In this document: positions 1 to 8,908 of the stretch, piece after piece | Layout of the letters: each line of letters opens with the position of its first letter | Position numbering within the stretch: the first letter of the stretch is position 1 | Source of the DNA: Tateyamaria omphalii | GTDB taxonomy: Bacteria; Pseudomonadota; Alphaproteobacteria; Rhodobacterales; Rhodobacteraceae | Reading direction: 5' to 3' | DNA length: 64,000 bases | NCBI RefSeq assembly: GCF_019802125.1 | Contig: NZ_JAHVHT010000004.1 | Coordinates: 326,001-390,000 of the forward strand | Position numbers and translations under genes: made by a program | Notes under the pieces: model-generated | Database searches by the model: none | What the model was told of the DNA's origin: nothing | What the model saw: the letters and a program-made list of their open reading frames with translations, nothing else

Positions 1-1
1 T

Positions 2-1453
2 CCTTTGGGCTCGGACTACGCGCATGTGCTGGGTTACGTCGGCCCTGTCAGTGACTTTGACCTCGAACGGATCGAGGACCCGGACCAGTTGCTGCGTATC
101 CCGCGGTTCCAGATTGGCAAGGTCGGGGTCGAGGCGAAGATCGAGGAAAACCTGCGCGGCAAGGCCGGCGCACGCCGGGTCGAGGTGAACGCGGCGGGCC
201 GCGTCATGCGCGAACTGGACCGGCGCGAGGGCACGCCGGGCTCCGACCTGCAACTGACAATCGACAGCAAGCTGCAAAGCTACGTTCAGGCGCGGCTGAA
301 CGGCGAGAGCGCCAGTGCCATCGTGATGGACGTGGAAAATGGCGACCTGCTCTCGATCGCGTCGGCGCCGACCTATGATCCGAACCTGTTCGTGCGCGGC
401 ATTTCCAGCCGGGACTACAAGGCGCTGACCGAAAACAAGTACCGCCCGCTCGCCTCTAAGTCGGTGCAGGGCACGTATCCCCCCGGCTCGACCTTCAAGA
501 TGATTACGGCCATGGCCGCGCTCGAGGAAGGGCTGATTGGCCCGGACGAGACCGTGTACTGCCCTGGCCATATAGAAGTGGCCGGCCGCCGCTTCCATTG
601 CTGGAAACGGGCCGGTCACGGCTGGGTCGACCTGCAGAACTCGCTCAAGCAATCCTGCGACGTCTATTACTACGATCTGGCCGTGAAGGTCGGCATCGAA
701 AAGATCAGCGCCATGGCCCGCCGCTTCGGGTTGGGCGAACGGCATGACATTCCAATGTCTGCGGTGGCGCAGGGGCTGACGCCCACCATGGATTGGAAAA
801 GCCGGGTCCACGGTCAAAGCTGGGTTGTGGGCGATACGGTCAACGCCTCTATCGGGCAAGGCTTCATGCTCGCCTCGCCGCTGCAACTGGCGGTGATGAC
901 GGCACGGCTGGCCTCGGGCACGGCAGTGACCCCACGCTTGATCAAGACGATTGACGGGATCGAACAACCCTCGGGTGCCGGGCCGAGCCTTGGCATGAAC
1001 GAAAACAACCTGCGCAAGATGCGCCGGGCCATGTACGACACCGTCAACGACCGGCGCGGCACGGCCTATGGCAGCCGCATCATCGAGGATGCGGTGCGCA
1101 TGGCGGGCAAGACCGGCACCAGCCAGGTCCGCAACATCACCGCCGCCGAACGCGCCCGCGGCGTGACCCGGAACGAGGACCTGCCTTGGGAACGCCGGGA
1201 CCATGCACTGTTCGTGAACTTCGCGCCCTATGACGACCCCAAGATCGCCGTGGCCGTGATTGTCGAGCATGGCGGCGGCGGGTCGAAGGCCGCAGCCCCA
1301 ATTGCCCGCGACATTACGCTGCAAGCGCTGTACGGCGAAGAACCCCCGCTCGAGGCTTATCCGACAAAGGACCGCGACCGCATCAAGCAGCAGCAACAGG
1401 TGCTGCGCGGCATCCAGCCCGTCGCCAATTTCGCGGGGCGCGATCAGGCATGA
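2..1453 (+). CDS. mrdA: penicillin-binding protein 2 (peptidoglycan transpeptidase), 5'-truncated by window edge
   Basis: Class B PBP that cross-links lateral-wall peptidoglycan in the elongasome with RodA; inner-membrane anchored, periplasmic active site. The reading frame is open to the window edge, so the membrane anchor and part of the pedestal are missing. The transpeptidase domain is complete: STFK nucleophile motif (Ser codon near 488), SCD in the SxN position (near 655), and KTGTS (near 1109). The next gene is rodA, overlapping by 4 bases (ATGA), the usual mrdA-mrdB arrangement and strong support for PBP2 rather than FtsI. Confidence 0.95.
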   Translation, partial: PLGSDYAHVLGYVGPVSDFDLERIEDPDQLLRIPRFQIGKVGVEAKIEENLRGKAGARRVEVNAAGRVMRELDRREGTPGSDLQLTIDSKLQSYVQARLNGESASAIVMDVENGDLLSIASAPTYDPNLFVRGISSRDYKALTENKYRPLASKSVQGTYPPGSTFKMITAMAALEEGLIGPDETVYCPGHIEVAGRRFHCWKRAGHGWVDLQNSLKQSCDVYYYDLAVKVGIEKISAMARRFGLGERHDIPMSAVAQGLTPTMDWKSRVHGQSWVVGDTVNASIGQGFMLASPLQLAVMTARLASGTAVTPRLIKTIDGIEQPSGAGPSLGMNENNLRKMRRAMYDTVNDRRGTAYGSRIIEDAVRMAGKTGTSQVRNITAAERARGVTRNEDLPWERRDHALFVNFAPYDDPKIAVAVIVEHGGGGSKAAAPIARDITLQALYGEEPPLEAYPTKDRDRIKQQQQVLRGIQPVANFAGRDQA

Positions 1454-2598
1454 GTTATCTTGAGTATACGGTCAAACATGTCCCGTCGGGGCCGCGTAAG
1501 ATCCTGTATCTGAACTGGCCGCTGGCATTGTTGCTGGCGGCTGTCGCGTGTATCGGCTTCCTGATGCTGTATTCGGTGGCGGGCGGGTCGTTCAGCCCAT
1601 GGGCCGAACCGCAGATGAAGCGTTTTGCCATGGGCTTTGTGCTGATGCTGATCGTCGCCATGGTGCCGATCTGGTTCTGGCGCAACATGGCAGGGGTCGC
1701 ATTTGCCGGGACGCTGTTGTTGCTGCTCGGCGTGGAATTCTTCGGGTCGGTCGGCAAGGGCGCGCAGCGTTGGATCGACCTTGGCTTTATGCGGCTTCAG
1801 CCCTCGGAACTGGCCAAGATCACGTTGGTGATGATCCTGGCCGCCTATTACGACTGGTTGCCCAGTCACAAGAAATCGCGCCCGTTCTGGGTGCTTATCC
1901 CCGTCTTGCTGATCCTTGTGCCTGTAGCGATGGTGCTGCGCCAGCCTGATCTGGGCACCTCGATCCTGCTGCTCGCGGCCGGGGGCGGCATGATGTTCAT
2001 CGCGGGTGTGCACTGGGCCTATTTCGCGGCGGTGATCGGGGCGGTGATCGGCTTGATCACGGCGGTGTTCCAGTCGCGTGGAACCGAGTGGCAATTGCTG
2101 AAGGACTACCAGTACCGTCGGATCGACACGTTTCTTGATCCGGCTTCGGACCCGCTGGGCGCGGGATACCACATCACCCAATCGAAGATCGCGCTCGGCT
2201 CGGGCGGCTGGACCGGGCGCGGGTTCATGCAGGGCACGCAGTCGCGGCTGAACTTTCTGCCGGAAAAGCACACCGACTTCATCTTTACCACGCTGGCTGA
2301 AGAGTTCGGCTTCATCGGAGCATTTTCGCTGCTGGTGCTCTACGCGCTGATCATCCTGTTCTGCGTGGTCTCGGCGCTCGCCAACAAGGACCGTTTTGCG
2401 TCTCTTTTGACGCTGGGCATCGCGCTCAATTTCTTCCTGTTCTTCGCGGTCAACATGTCGATGGTCATGGGGCTGGCGCCAGTCGTGGGTGTGCCTCTGC
2501 CACTGGTCAGCTTTGGCGGGTCGGCCATGCTGGTTTTGATGCTGGCTTTTGGTCTGGCGCAAAGCGCGCATGTGCACAGGCCGCGGCAGGGGTATTGA
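1450..2598 (+). CDS. rodA: rod shape-determining protein RodA (SEDS glycosyltransferase)
   Basis: SEDS-family polytopic membrane protein that polymerises lipid II glycan strands for cell elongation with PBP2. The 382-residue product is rich in hydrophobic helices and shows SEDS hallmarks: the RWIDLG and QPSELAK segments in the first third, RQPDLGTS in the middle, and KHTDFIF...EEFGF followed by PLVSFGGS near the C-terminus. It starts inside the mrdA stop (ATGA) and its TGA overlaps the ATG of the next gene, so three genes are probably co-translated. Confidence 0.95.
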   Translation: MSYLEYTVKHVPSGPRKILYLNWPLALLLAAVACIGFLMLYSVAGGSFSPWAEPQMKRFAMGFVLMLIVAMVPIWFWRNMAGVAFAGTLLLLLGVEFFGSVGKGAQRWIDLGFMRLQPSELAKITLVMILAAYYDWLPSHKKSRPFWVLIPVLLILVPVAMVLRQPDLGTSILLLAAGGGMMFIAGVHWAYFAAVIGAVIGLITAVFQSRGTEWQLLKDYQYRRIDTFLDPASDPLGAGYHITQSKIALGSGGWTGRGFMQGTQSRLNFLPEKHTDFIFTTLAEEFGFIGAFSLLVLYALIILFCVVSALANKDRFASLLTLGIALNFFLFFAVNMSMVMGLAPVVGVPLPLVSFGGSAMLVLMLAFGLAQSAHVHRPRQGY

Positions 2599-3068
2599 TG
2601 TCACATCTGGCCCCGTATGAGGCACGCACGGTTTTGACTTTGCCAGCGGTGCAACAGGACGGTTGGCGCCTCAAGCGTTATGCAATCCTTGCCTCCGGAC
2701 GCTCTTTGTCTGAGGTAGTAACCGATGCGGCCAGTGCGGAAGCATTTCGCCGTCTTCCGCCGCCCGGATCACTTGAAGATGGAACAGGCAATCATGGGGT
2801 CGGCTTTCAGATCGTCCACTTTGCCGAGGTAGCCGTCGTGTCGCCCATGTTCTATTGGCAGTGGGGCAGTGTGCTGGCGAACATCCCGCAAATGCGCGCC
2901 AACTGGGATCGACCGACCGACTTTGGCGACGGCAAGACAGAGGTCGTTGGATGCGTTTGGGAGATGAACATCGTCATCCACGAGACACAGGCGTGGACCG
3001 AAATCATGTTGAGTGATGGTGGCGTGCCCTCCAAACGCCTTGCCCGCTACATGGATAGTCACGCCTGA
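2598..3068 (+). CDS. hypothetical protein, translationally coupled to rodA
   Basis: I do not recognise this 156-residue protein. The ATG at 2598 overlaps the rodA stop (TGATG), which is why I prefer it to the in-frame TTG three bases earlier. No signal peptide or membrane helix is evident. The sequence is balanced and globular, with several Trp residues (WQWGS, NWDRP, CVWEM). Codon use resembles the neighbours, so it is probably a real, co-transcribed gene, but its place behind mrdA-rodA does not by itself define a role in cell shape. Confidence 0.7.
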   Translation: MSHLAPYEARTVLTLPAVQQDGWRLKRYAILASGRSLSEVVTDAASAEAFRRLPPPGSLEDGTGNHGVGFQIVHFAEVAVVSPMFYWQWGSVLANIPQMRANWDRPTDFGDGKTEVVGCVWEMNIVIHETQAWTEIMLSDGGVPSKRLARYMDSHA

Positions 3069-3170
3069 CACCTTTCATCGCCAATCCGTGTCGTTGGCAT
3101 CACAATCCGCCGTTTCCCAATTGGCGCACAGGGCGCTACACCACCCACAGACAATGACCGGAGGTGCCCC

Positions 3171-3581
3171 ATGGCCTTGTTTCACCTTGCCTTTAACGTG
3201 ACTGATCTGGACGAAACCCGCGCGTTCTACGGCGGTCTTCTGGGATGTGCCGAGGGGCGCAGCACCGACACCTGGGTGGACTTCGATTTCTTCGGGCATC
3301 AACTCAGCTGCCACCTGGGCAAACCCTTTGACAGCGCCCCCACGGGCAAGGTTGGCAATTGCGACGTGCCTATGCCCCATTTCGGCGCAGTGCTGCCGAT
3401 GTCTGAGTGGAGGGCGCTGGCCGAAAAGCTGGTGACCGAGGGCGTGGAGTTCGTGCTGGAGCCGCAGATCCGGTTCGAGGGGGAGCCGGGCGAGCAGTCG
3501 ACAATGTTCTTCATGGACCCGTCCGGCAACCCGATCGAGATCAAAGGCATGGCCGATCTGGGCGGAGCGTTCGATACATGA
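3171..3581 (+). CDS. VOC (glyoxalase/bleomycin-resistance fold) family protein
   Basis: A 136-residue single-domain VOC protein. It opens with FHLAFNVTDLDETRAFYGGL and ends with MFFMDPSGNPIEIKG, the two half-site signatures of the fold, with His near the N-terminus and Glu near the C-terminus as likely metal ligands. The substrate cannot be told from sequence. A GGAGG box at 3161-3165 lies about 6 bases before the ATG. Its stop overlaps the start of ghrA (ATGA), suggesting a two-gene unit. Confidence 0.85.
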   Translation: MALFHLAFNVTDLDETRAFYGGLLGCAEGRSTDTWVDFDFFGHQLSCHLGKPFDSAPTGKVGNCDVPMPHFGAVLPMSEWRALAEKLVTEGVEFVLEPQIRFEGEPGEQSTMFFMDPSGNPIEIKGMADLGGAFDT

Positions 3582-4510
3582 CCGTCAATGTCCTTTTCGC
3601 GGCCACAGAGAGCCGCTGGGCGCAGTACGAACCGCCCTTGCGCAAGGAGATGGCCGCCCTTGGGATCGACGCGCATATCGCAACCGATATTCCGGCAGAT
3701 CAGGTTGACTACATCGTCTATGCCCCGAACTCCGAGGTGCAGGATTTCACCCCCTTCACCCGCGCCAAGGCCGTGCTGAACCTCTGGGCGGGCGTCGAAG
3801 CTATCGTAGGCAACCCGACCCTGCATCTGCCGCTATGCCGCATGGTGGACCCAGCGCTGACGCAAGGGATGGTCGAGTGGGTGACGGGACATATCCTGCG
3901 CCTGCATCTGGGCATGGATGCGCATATCAACGCGCCTGCCGGGACCTGGGAACCTGTGGCCCCACCCCTGTCCTTTGACACGCGCGTGACAGTGCTTGGT
4001 CTCGGTGAACTTGGCGCTGCTTGCGCGACTGCGCTTGCAGGTCTTGGCTTTCAGGTGACCGGGTGGAGCCGGTCGCAGAAAGACGTCGCGGGCGTCACCT
4101 GCCTGTCCGGAGACGCGGGGCTGGAGGATGCGCTGGCCGTCGCCGACTATTGCGTGCTGCTCTTGCCCAAGACACCCGCAACGGAAAACACCTTGAACGC
4201 GCACACGCTGGCCTTGATGCCAAAAGGTGCGCGCATCCTGAACCCCGGACGCGGGCCACTAATTGATGACGAGGCGCTGCTGGCCGCACTAGACGGCGGT
4301 CATATCGATCACGCCACGCTGGACGTGTTCCGCATCGAACCTTTGCCGGCCAATCACCCCTACTGGGCCCACCCGAGCGTGACCGTCACACCGCATATCG
4401 CGTCAGAAACGCGCCCAGCCTATTCCAGCAAAACCATTGCCGAGAACATCCGGCGCGGCGAAGCCGGAGAACCGTTCCTGCATCTGGTGGACCGCTCCGC
4501 AGGGTACTGA
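3578..4510 (+). CDS. ghrA: glyoxylate/hydroxypyruvate reductase A (D-2-hydroxyacid dehydrogenase)
   Basis: NAD(P)H-dependent cytosolic reductase of glyoxylate and hydroxypyruvate. The 310-residue product has the Rossmann motif GLGELG, then NPGRGPLIDD (catalytic Arg), DVFRIEPLP (catalytic Glu) and TPHIAS (catalytic His), as in the GhrA subgroup. The frame is open much further upstream, but the ATG at 3578 overlapping the VOC stop gives the family N-terminus (MTVNVLFA), so I take that start. Confidence 0.9.
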   Translation: MTVNVLFAATESRWAQYEPPLRKEMAALGIDAHIATDIPADQVDYIVYAPNSEVQDFTPFTRAKAVLNLWAGVEAIVGNPTLHLPLCRMVDPALTQGMVEWVTGHILRLHLGMDAHINAPAGTWEPVAPPLSFDTRVTVLGLGELGAACATALAGLGFQVTGWSRSQKDVAGVTCLSGDAGLEDALAVADYCVLLLPKTPATENTLNAHTLALMPKGARILNPGRGPLIDDEALLAALDGGHIDHATLDVFRIEPLPANHPYWAHPSVTVTPHIASETRPAYSSKTIAENIRRGEAGEPFLHLVDRSAGY

Positions 4511-4583
4511 CCCCTTGGCGGATTGCTGCGGATAACTGCCGGGTAGCCTGTTCGTTGCGGCACCGGCCCCTTACGTTCCGCGC

Positions 4584-5300
4584 ATGGATATTTTTGGCAA
4601 CGCGCTGCGCGACAGGCAGGCCGGTCACACCGGTCGGATGCTCACGATCCGGCGGGACGACGATCACGTCGACCGGCACGACCCGGCCCTTTACTTCATG
4701 CCGGACCCCTTTGCCCACGAAGCGGCCTTGCTTGAGATGGTCGAAGGGCCCGTACTTGATGTCGGGTGCGGGGCCGGTCGCACACTTCTTTGGCTGCAAC
4801 AACAGGGGGTGCCTGCGGCGGGCATCGACCTGTCGCCGGGCGCGGTCGAGGTTGCGCGGATGCGCGGATGCCAGAACGTGACGCTCGGGGATGTGATGGA
4901 CCCAAGCCTGCCCGTATTGCGGGCTCGCTTCAGAACGATCATTGTCTTTGGCAACAACATCGGCATTGGTGGCACGCAGGACGGGGCCAAGACATTGCTG
5001 CGACATCTGGCGCAGGCCACCGAACCGGGTGGCAGATTGCTTGTCACAGGACTGGACATCACGAACACGGACGAGCCGCACCACCTTGCCTATCATCAAC
5101 GCAATCTCGACGCGGGACGTCCCCGGGGCGAGATTTCGATGCGGTTCGAGTACGAAGGCACTGTCGGTGACTGGATCCCGTGGTTTCACCCTGAACCGCA
5201 GGAACTGGATCACATAGCCATGACCAGCGGGTGGGCGGTGGACAAGATCGGCCCGGCGGGCGGGCCGTTCTTTGCTGGCGTCTTGCGAAAGGCAGGCTAG
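4584..5300 (+). CDS. class I SAM-dependent methyltransferase
   Basis: A 238-residue product with a central SAM-binding domain: VLDVGCGAGRTLLW (motif I), then GIDLSPGAVEVAR (acidic ribose-binding loop) and TIIVFGNNIG. The acceptor substrate is unknown; the type resembles small-molecule methyltransferases. It lies 73 bases after ghrA and converges on the M3 peptidase gene, with a CTAG overlap at the stop codons (5297-5300). Confidence 0.85.
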   Translation: MDIFGNALRDRQAGHTGRMLTIRRDDDHVDRHDPALYFMPDPFAHEAALLEMVEGPVLDVGCGAGRTLLWLQQQGVPAAGIDLSPGAVEVARMRGCQNVTLGDVMDPSLPVLRARFRTIIVFGNNIGIGGTQDGAKTLLRHLAQATEPGGRLLVTGLDITNTDEPHHLAYHQRNLDAGRPRGEISMRFEYEGTVGDWIPWFHPEPQELDHIAMTSGWAVDKIGPAGGPFFAGVLRKAG

Positions 5301-7309
5301 GCCGCCAGCCCCCGCCCTTTCAGCAACGCATCGACTCCGGGCAACCGACCGCGGAACGCCTTGTAAAGCTCCGCTGCATCCTCGGACCCGCCAGTGCTGA
5401 GAATATGCTCCTCCAAGGCAGCGGCCTTCTCCGGATCAAACGGCCCATCCGCCTCTTCAAAGGCGGCGAAGGCGTCGGCATCCATGACCTCGGACCACAT
5501 GTAGCTGTAGTAGCCCGACGAATAGCCGTCACCGGCAAACACATGCGCGAAATGCGGGGTGGCGTGGCGCATACCGATGGCGTGCGGCATCTCGAGCCCT
5601 TCCAGCACCTCGGCCTGTTTCTGCATCGGATCAGCGGGGGCCGGACCGTCGTGGAACTCAAGATCAACGAGGGCAGAGGCGACATACTCAACCGTCTGGA
5701 ACCCCATGTTGTAGGTCGCCGCCGCCAGCACGTTGTCGAGCAGCGCCTGCGGCATCGCCTCGCCCGTCTCGGCATGGGTGGCGAATTCATGCAGCACCTG
5801 CGGCACCTCCAGCCAGTGTTCATAAAGCTGGCTCGGCAGCTCCACAAAGTCGCGGGCGACGGAGGTGCCACTGATCGACTCGTAGGTCACGTCCGACAGC
5901 ATCTGGTGCAGCGCATGGCCGAATTCGTGAAACAGCGTGCGCGCGTCGTCATAGGACAACAGGGCCGGATCGCCCTTGGCGAAGTTGCAGACGTTGATGA
6001 CGATGGGCGTCTGCGCCTCGGGGAACTTGGCCTGCGCCCGCATGGCCGAACACCACGCGCCTGACCGTTTCGATCCTCGGGCGAAGTAGTCCCCGATAAA
6101 CACGGCCACATGGGTGCCACCGCGCGTGACTTCCCATGCGCGACAGTCGGGGTGGTAGAGCGGGATATCGAGCGGCGTGAACTCCAGCCCAAACAGGCGA
6201 TTTGCGCAGTCAAAGGACGCATCAATCATGCGGTCGAGCTGGAAATACGGCTTCACCTCGGCCTCATCGAGATCGTGCAGGTCCTTGCGCCGCCGTTCGG
6301 CGTAGAACCACCAGTCCCACGGCTCCAGCGGGCCGTCGATGCCGTCGGCCTTTAGCATCTGTTCCAGCACCCAGGCGTCGGCATTGGCCTGTGATTTGGC
6401 GGGCTCCCACACAGCCATCAGCAGGTCGCGCACCGCCTCGGGCGTCTTCGCCATCTCGGTTTCCAGCTTGAAGTTCGCGAAGTTCTGATAGCCGAGCAGG
6501 TTCGCACGCTCTTCCCGCAGTTTCAGGATTTCGGCGGCGATGGCCCGGTTGTCATTCTTGTCCCCATTGGCGCCGCGCGCCGTCCAGGCGCGATAGGCCT
6601 TCTTCCGCAGGTCACGCCGGGTCGAGAATTGCAGAAACGGCACGATGATCGACCGCGAGAGGGTGACAACGGGGCTGCCCGCCTCTTTCTCCTCGCCCGC
6701 CGCGCGGACGGCATCGACGACAAAGGCTGGCAGACCAGCCATGTCACTCTCGCCCAGCTTCATGTACCAGTCGCGTTCATCAGCCAGCAGGTTCTGGGTG
6801 AATGCCGTGCCCAACTCGGCGAGCCGTCCCTTGATCTCTTTCATGCGGGCATCTTCCGCGCCGTCGAGGGCGGCACCTGACCGGACATAGTTGCGATGGG
6901 TCAACATCAGCACCCGCTGCTGTTCGTCGGTCAGCTCAAGCGTATCACGTGCATCCCAGACGGCCTTGATCCGCGCAAACAGGGCCTTGTTGCTGGAAAT
7001 CTCTGCGAAATGTGCGGCCAGCCTGGGGGAAAAGTCGCGCTGCAACTCTTCGCGCTTTGGATTGCTGTCGGCGCCTGTGACGGTGAAGAAGGTGCCAAGC
7101 ACCTTGTCCAGATCCTTGCCCGACGCCTCCAGCGCCTCGATCGTGTTGGCAAAACCCGGGTCGTCATCGCTGTCCGCGATGGCATCAATCTCCGTCTTGT
7201 GATTTTCGAGGGCAACCTCAAGCGCGGGGGCGAAATCATCGTCTGAAATGGCATCAAAGGGGGCGATCTGGAACGGTGTCTCCCAGTCGGCGAGCAGCAC
7301 GTTGGTCAT
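5297..7309 (-). CDS. M3 family zinc metallopeptidase (oligopeptidase A / Dcp type)
   Basis: Cytosolic thermolysin-like oligopeptidase that trims short peptides. The 670-residue protein is the usual family length and carries the zinc motif FHEFGHALHQ about two-thirds along, with the downstream ELPSQLYEHW segment supplying the third ligand (Glu). An in-frame TTG lies two codons earlier, but the ATG at 7309 has GGAG about 9 bases upstream. PrlC and Dcp cannot be separated by eye. It is followed, reading leftward, by a convergent methyltransferase; upstream is the moeB-like gene. Confidence 0.9.
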   Translation of the reverse strand: MTNVLLADWETPFQIAPFDAISDDDFAPALEVALENHKTEIDAIADSDDDPGFANTIEALEASGKDLDKVLGTFFTVTGADSNPKREELQRDFSPRLAAHFAEISSNKALFARIKAVWDARDTLELTDEQQRVLMLTHRNYVRSGAALDGAEDARMKEIKGRLAELGTAFTQNLLADERDWYMKLGESDMAGLPAFVVDAVRAAGEEKEAGSPVVTLSRSIIVPFLQFSTRRDLRKKAYRAWTARGANGDKNDNRAIAAEILKLREERANLLGYQNFANFKLETEMAKTPEAVRDLLMAVWEPAKSQANADAWVLEQMLKADGIDGPLEPWDWWFYAERRRKDLHDLDEAEVKPYFQLDRMIDASFDCANRLFGLEFTPLDIPLYHPDCRAWEVTRGGTHVAVFIGDYFARGSKRSGAWCSAMRAQAKFPEAQTPIVINVCNFAKGDPALLSYDDARTLFHEFGHALHQMLSDVTYESISGTSVARDFVELPSQLYEHWLEVPQVLHEFATHAETGEAMPQALLDNVLAAATYNMGFQTVEYVASALVDLEFHDGPAPADPMQKQAEVLEGLEMPHAIGMRHATPHFAHVFAGDGYSSGYYSYMWSEVMDADAFAAFEEADGPFDPEKAAALEEHILSTGGSEDAAELYKAFRGRLPGVDALLKGRGLAA

Positions 7310-7345
7310 GGGCAAATCTCCTTTGAACAGGATGTAGGGCGTGGG

Positions 7346-8401
7346 TCAGCCCGCCACCACCTGTTTGCCGCAGGTTTCGCAATCAGGGCGGCGGGCGAGC
7401 GCAATCTTGCGGCTTTCGCCGTAAAGCGCGTCATAAATGACCATCTCGCCCCGCAAGGGCGTCCCTGCACCCGTCAGCAGCTTGACCGCCTCAACGGCCA
7501 TCATCGATCCGACCACTCCGGGCAGCGGACCGATCACGCCCGCCTCGGCACAGTTGGGTGCCAGTTCGGGGGCGGGGGCTTCGGGGAAGATGCAGCGGTA
7601 GCAAGGCGCGTTCTGGGCCGGGTCAAAGACGCTCACTTGCCCTTCCCACTGCGTCAGCGCGCCCGAAATCAGGGGGATGCCTGCACGCACGGCAGCGGCA
7701 TTGACCCGGTAGCGCGTGTCGAAATTGTCGGTGCCGTCGATGACAAGGTCATAGTCAGCGACCAACTCATCCACGATGTCGTCCGTCAAACGCCGGTGAT
7801 AGGGCCGCACGGTGACAAAGGGATTCTGCGCTTCCATCGCGGCCTTGGCGGAAAAGACCTTGGGCATTCCGATGCGATCATCGGTGTGGATGATCTGGCG
7901 TTGAAGGTTGGTATTCTCGACCGTGTCGTCATCGATGACGCCGATGGTGCCGACACCGGCTGCTGCTAGGTATTGCAAGACCGGCGCACCAAGCCCGCCC
8001 GCCCCCACGACCAGCACCTTGCCATCCTTCAGCCGTTTCTGACCCACGCCTCCGACCTCACGCAGCACGATATGGCGGGCGTAGCGGTTCAACTCCGTGT
8101 CACTGAATGGCCCGTCCTGCGCAGGTGCCACCTTGGCCTCCTCCGCCTGCGCGCGACCCCTCAACTTTCGCAGAACGGCCCGGTATCCGACCGCAATGGC
8201 CGCAAACCCGCCCACGATCAGCCACGGCGCGGGGCTTTCCCCGGTGGCCATGCGCAGCGGGTTGCCTGCGGGCAGCGCAACCTGGATCGCCAGCACCGCC
8301 ACGTAAAGCAACCCGATCATGAGCCAGCGCGCCGAATGCGGCGTATTCATCATCACGCCGATACCCCAGAGCACACCGGCCAGCAGAAACACCAAAAGCA
8401 T
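7346..8401 (-). CDS. moeB: MoeB/ThiF-type adenylyltransferase with N-terminal membrane segments
   Basis: E1-like enzyme that adenylates the C-terminal Gly-Gly of a sulfur-carrier protein such as MoaD or ThiS. Residues about 95-351 form the catalytic domain: ARHIVLREVG, ATP-loop GAGGLG, NLQRQIIH, DGTDNF, and zinc Cys pairs CYRC and CETC. Residues 1-65 hold about three hydrophobic segments and are not part of E. coli MoeB; the enzyme is therefore probably membrane tethered. The start overlaps the dut stop (ATGA). ThiF or HesA assignment remains possible. Confidence 0.85.
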   Translation of the reverse strand: MLLVFLLAGVLWGIGVMMNTPHSARWLMIGLLYVAVLAIQVALPAGNPLRMATGESPAPWLIVGGFAAIAVGYRAVLRKLRGRAQAEEAKVAPAQDGPFSDTELNRYARHIVLREVGGVGQKRLKDGKVLVVGAGGLGAPVLQYLAAAGVGTIGVIDDDTVENTNLQRQIIHTDDRIGMPKVFSAKAAMEAQNPFVTVRPYHRRLTDDIVDELVADYDLVIDGTDNFDTRYRVNAAAVRAGIPLISGALTQWEGQVSVFDPAQNAPCYRCIFPEAPAPELAPNCAEAGVIGPLPGVVGSMMAVEAVKLLTGAGTPLRGEMVIYDALYGESRKIALARRPDCETCGKQVVAG

Positions 8402-8862
8402 CAGCCGCGCCCCGTCGATCCAAAGCCACCGGCACCCCGGGCCGTGTCATCGAGCGTATCGACCACGTCGAAGGTCGCTTGCACCACGGGCGCCAGAACC
8501 ATCTGCGCAATGCGCATTCCGTGCGTCACTTCGAAGGGCTTATCGGCGGTGTTCAAGACAATCACCCCGACCTCACCCCGATAGTCACTGTCGATGGTGC
8601 CGGGACTGTTCACGAGCGCAATGCCATGTTTCAGCGCGAGACCGGAACGGGGCCTCACCTGCACCTCGAACCCTTGCGGGATTGCCATGGCGAGACCCGT
8701 TGGGATCAGCGCGCGTTCGGACGGGGCAAGGCTCACGCCCACGCGATCCGGGAAATTGGCGCGCAGGTCCGCCCCCGCCGCGCCCACAGTTTCATAGGCG
8801 GGCAAGGCAATCTCGGGATCCGATCCCGCGACACGCATTATTTTCAGGGACACACTGCTCAT
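8401..8862 (-). CDS. dut: deoxyuridine 5'-triphosphate nucleotidohydrolase (dUTPase)
   Basis: Hydrolyses dUTP to dUMP, keeping uracil out of DNA. The 153-residue trimeric-type protein has the conserved motifs in order: GAAGADLRA (motif 1), [11 protein letters not shown] (motif 2), [13 protein letters not shown] (motif 3), RIAQMVL (motif 4) and the Gly-rich [10 protein letters not shown] tail that closes over the active site. I start at the ATG at 8862 rather than the TTG 24 bases upstream because it gives the family N-terminus. It is followed by moeB with a 4-base overlap. Confidence 0.95.
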   Translation of the reverse strand: MSSVSLKIMRVAGSDPEIALPAYETVGAAGADLRANFPDRVGVSLAPSERALIPTGLAMAIPQGFEVQVRPRSGLALKHGIALVNSPGTIDSDYRGEVGVIVLNTADKPFEVTHGMRIAQMVLAPVVQATFDVVDTLDDTARGAGGFGSTGRG

Positions 8863-8908
8863 CTTCACTACGCCAAATAAACTCAAATCCTGCCCCGACC
8901 AGACGCGA

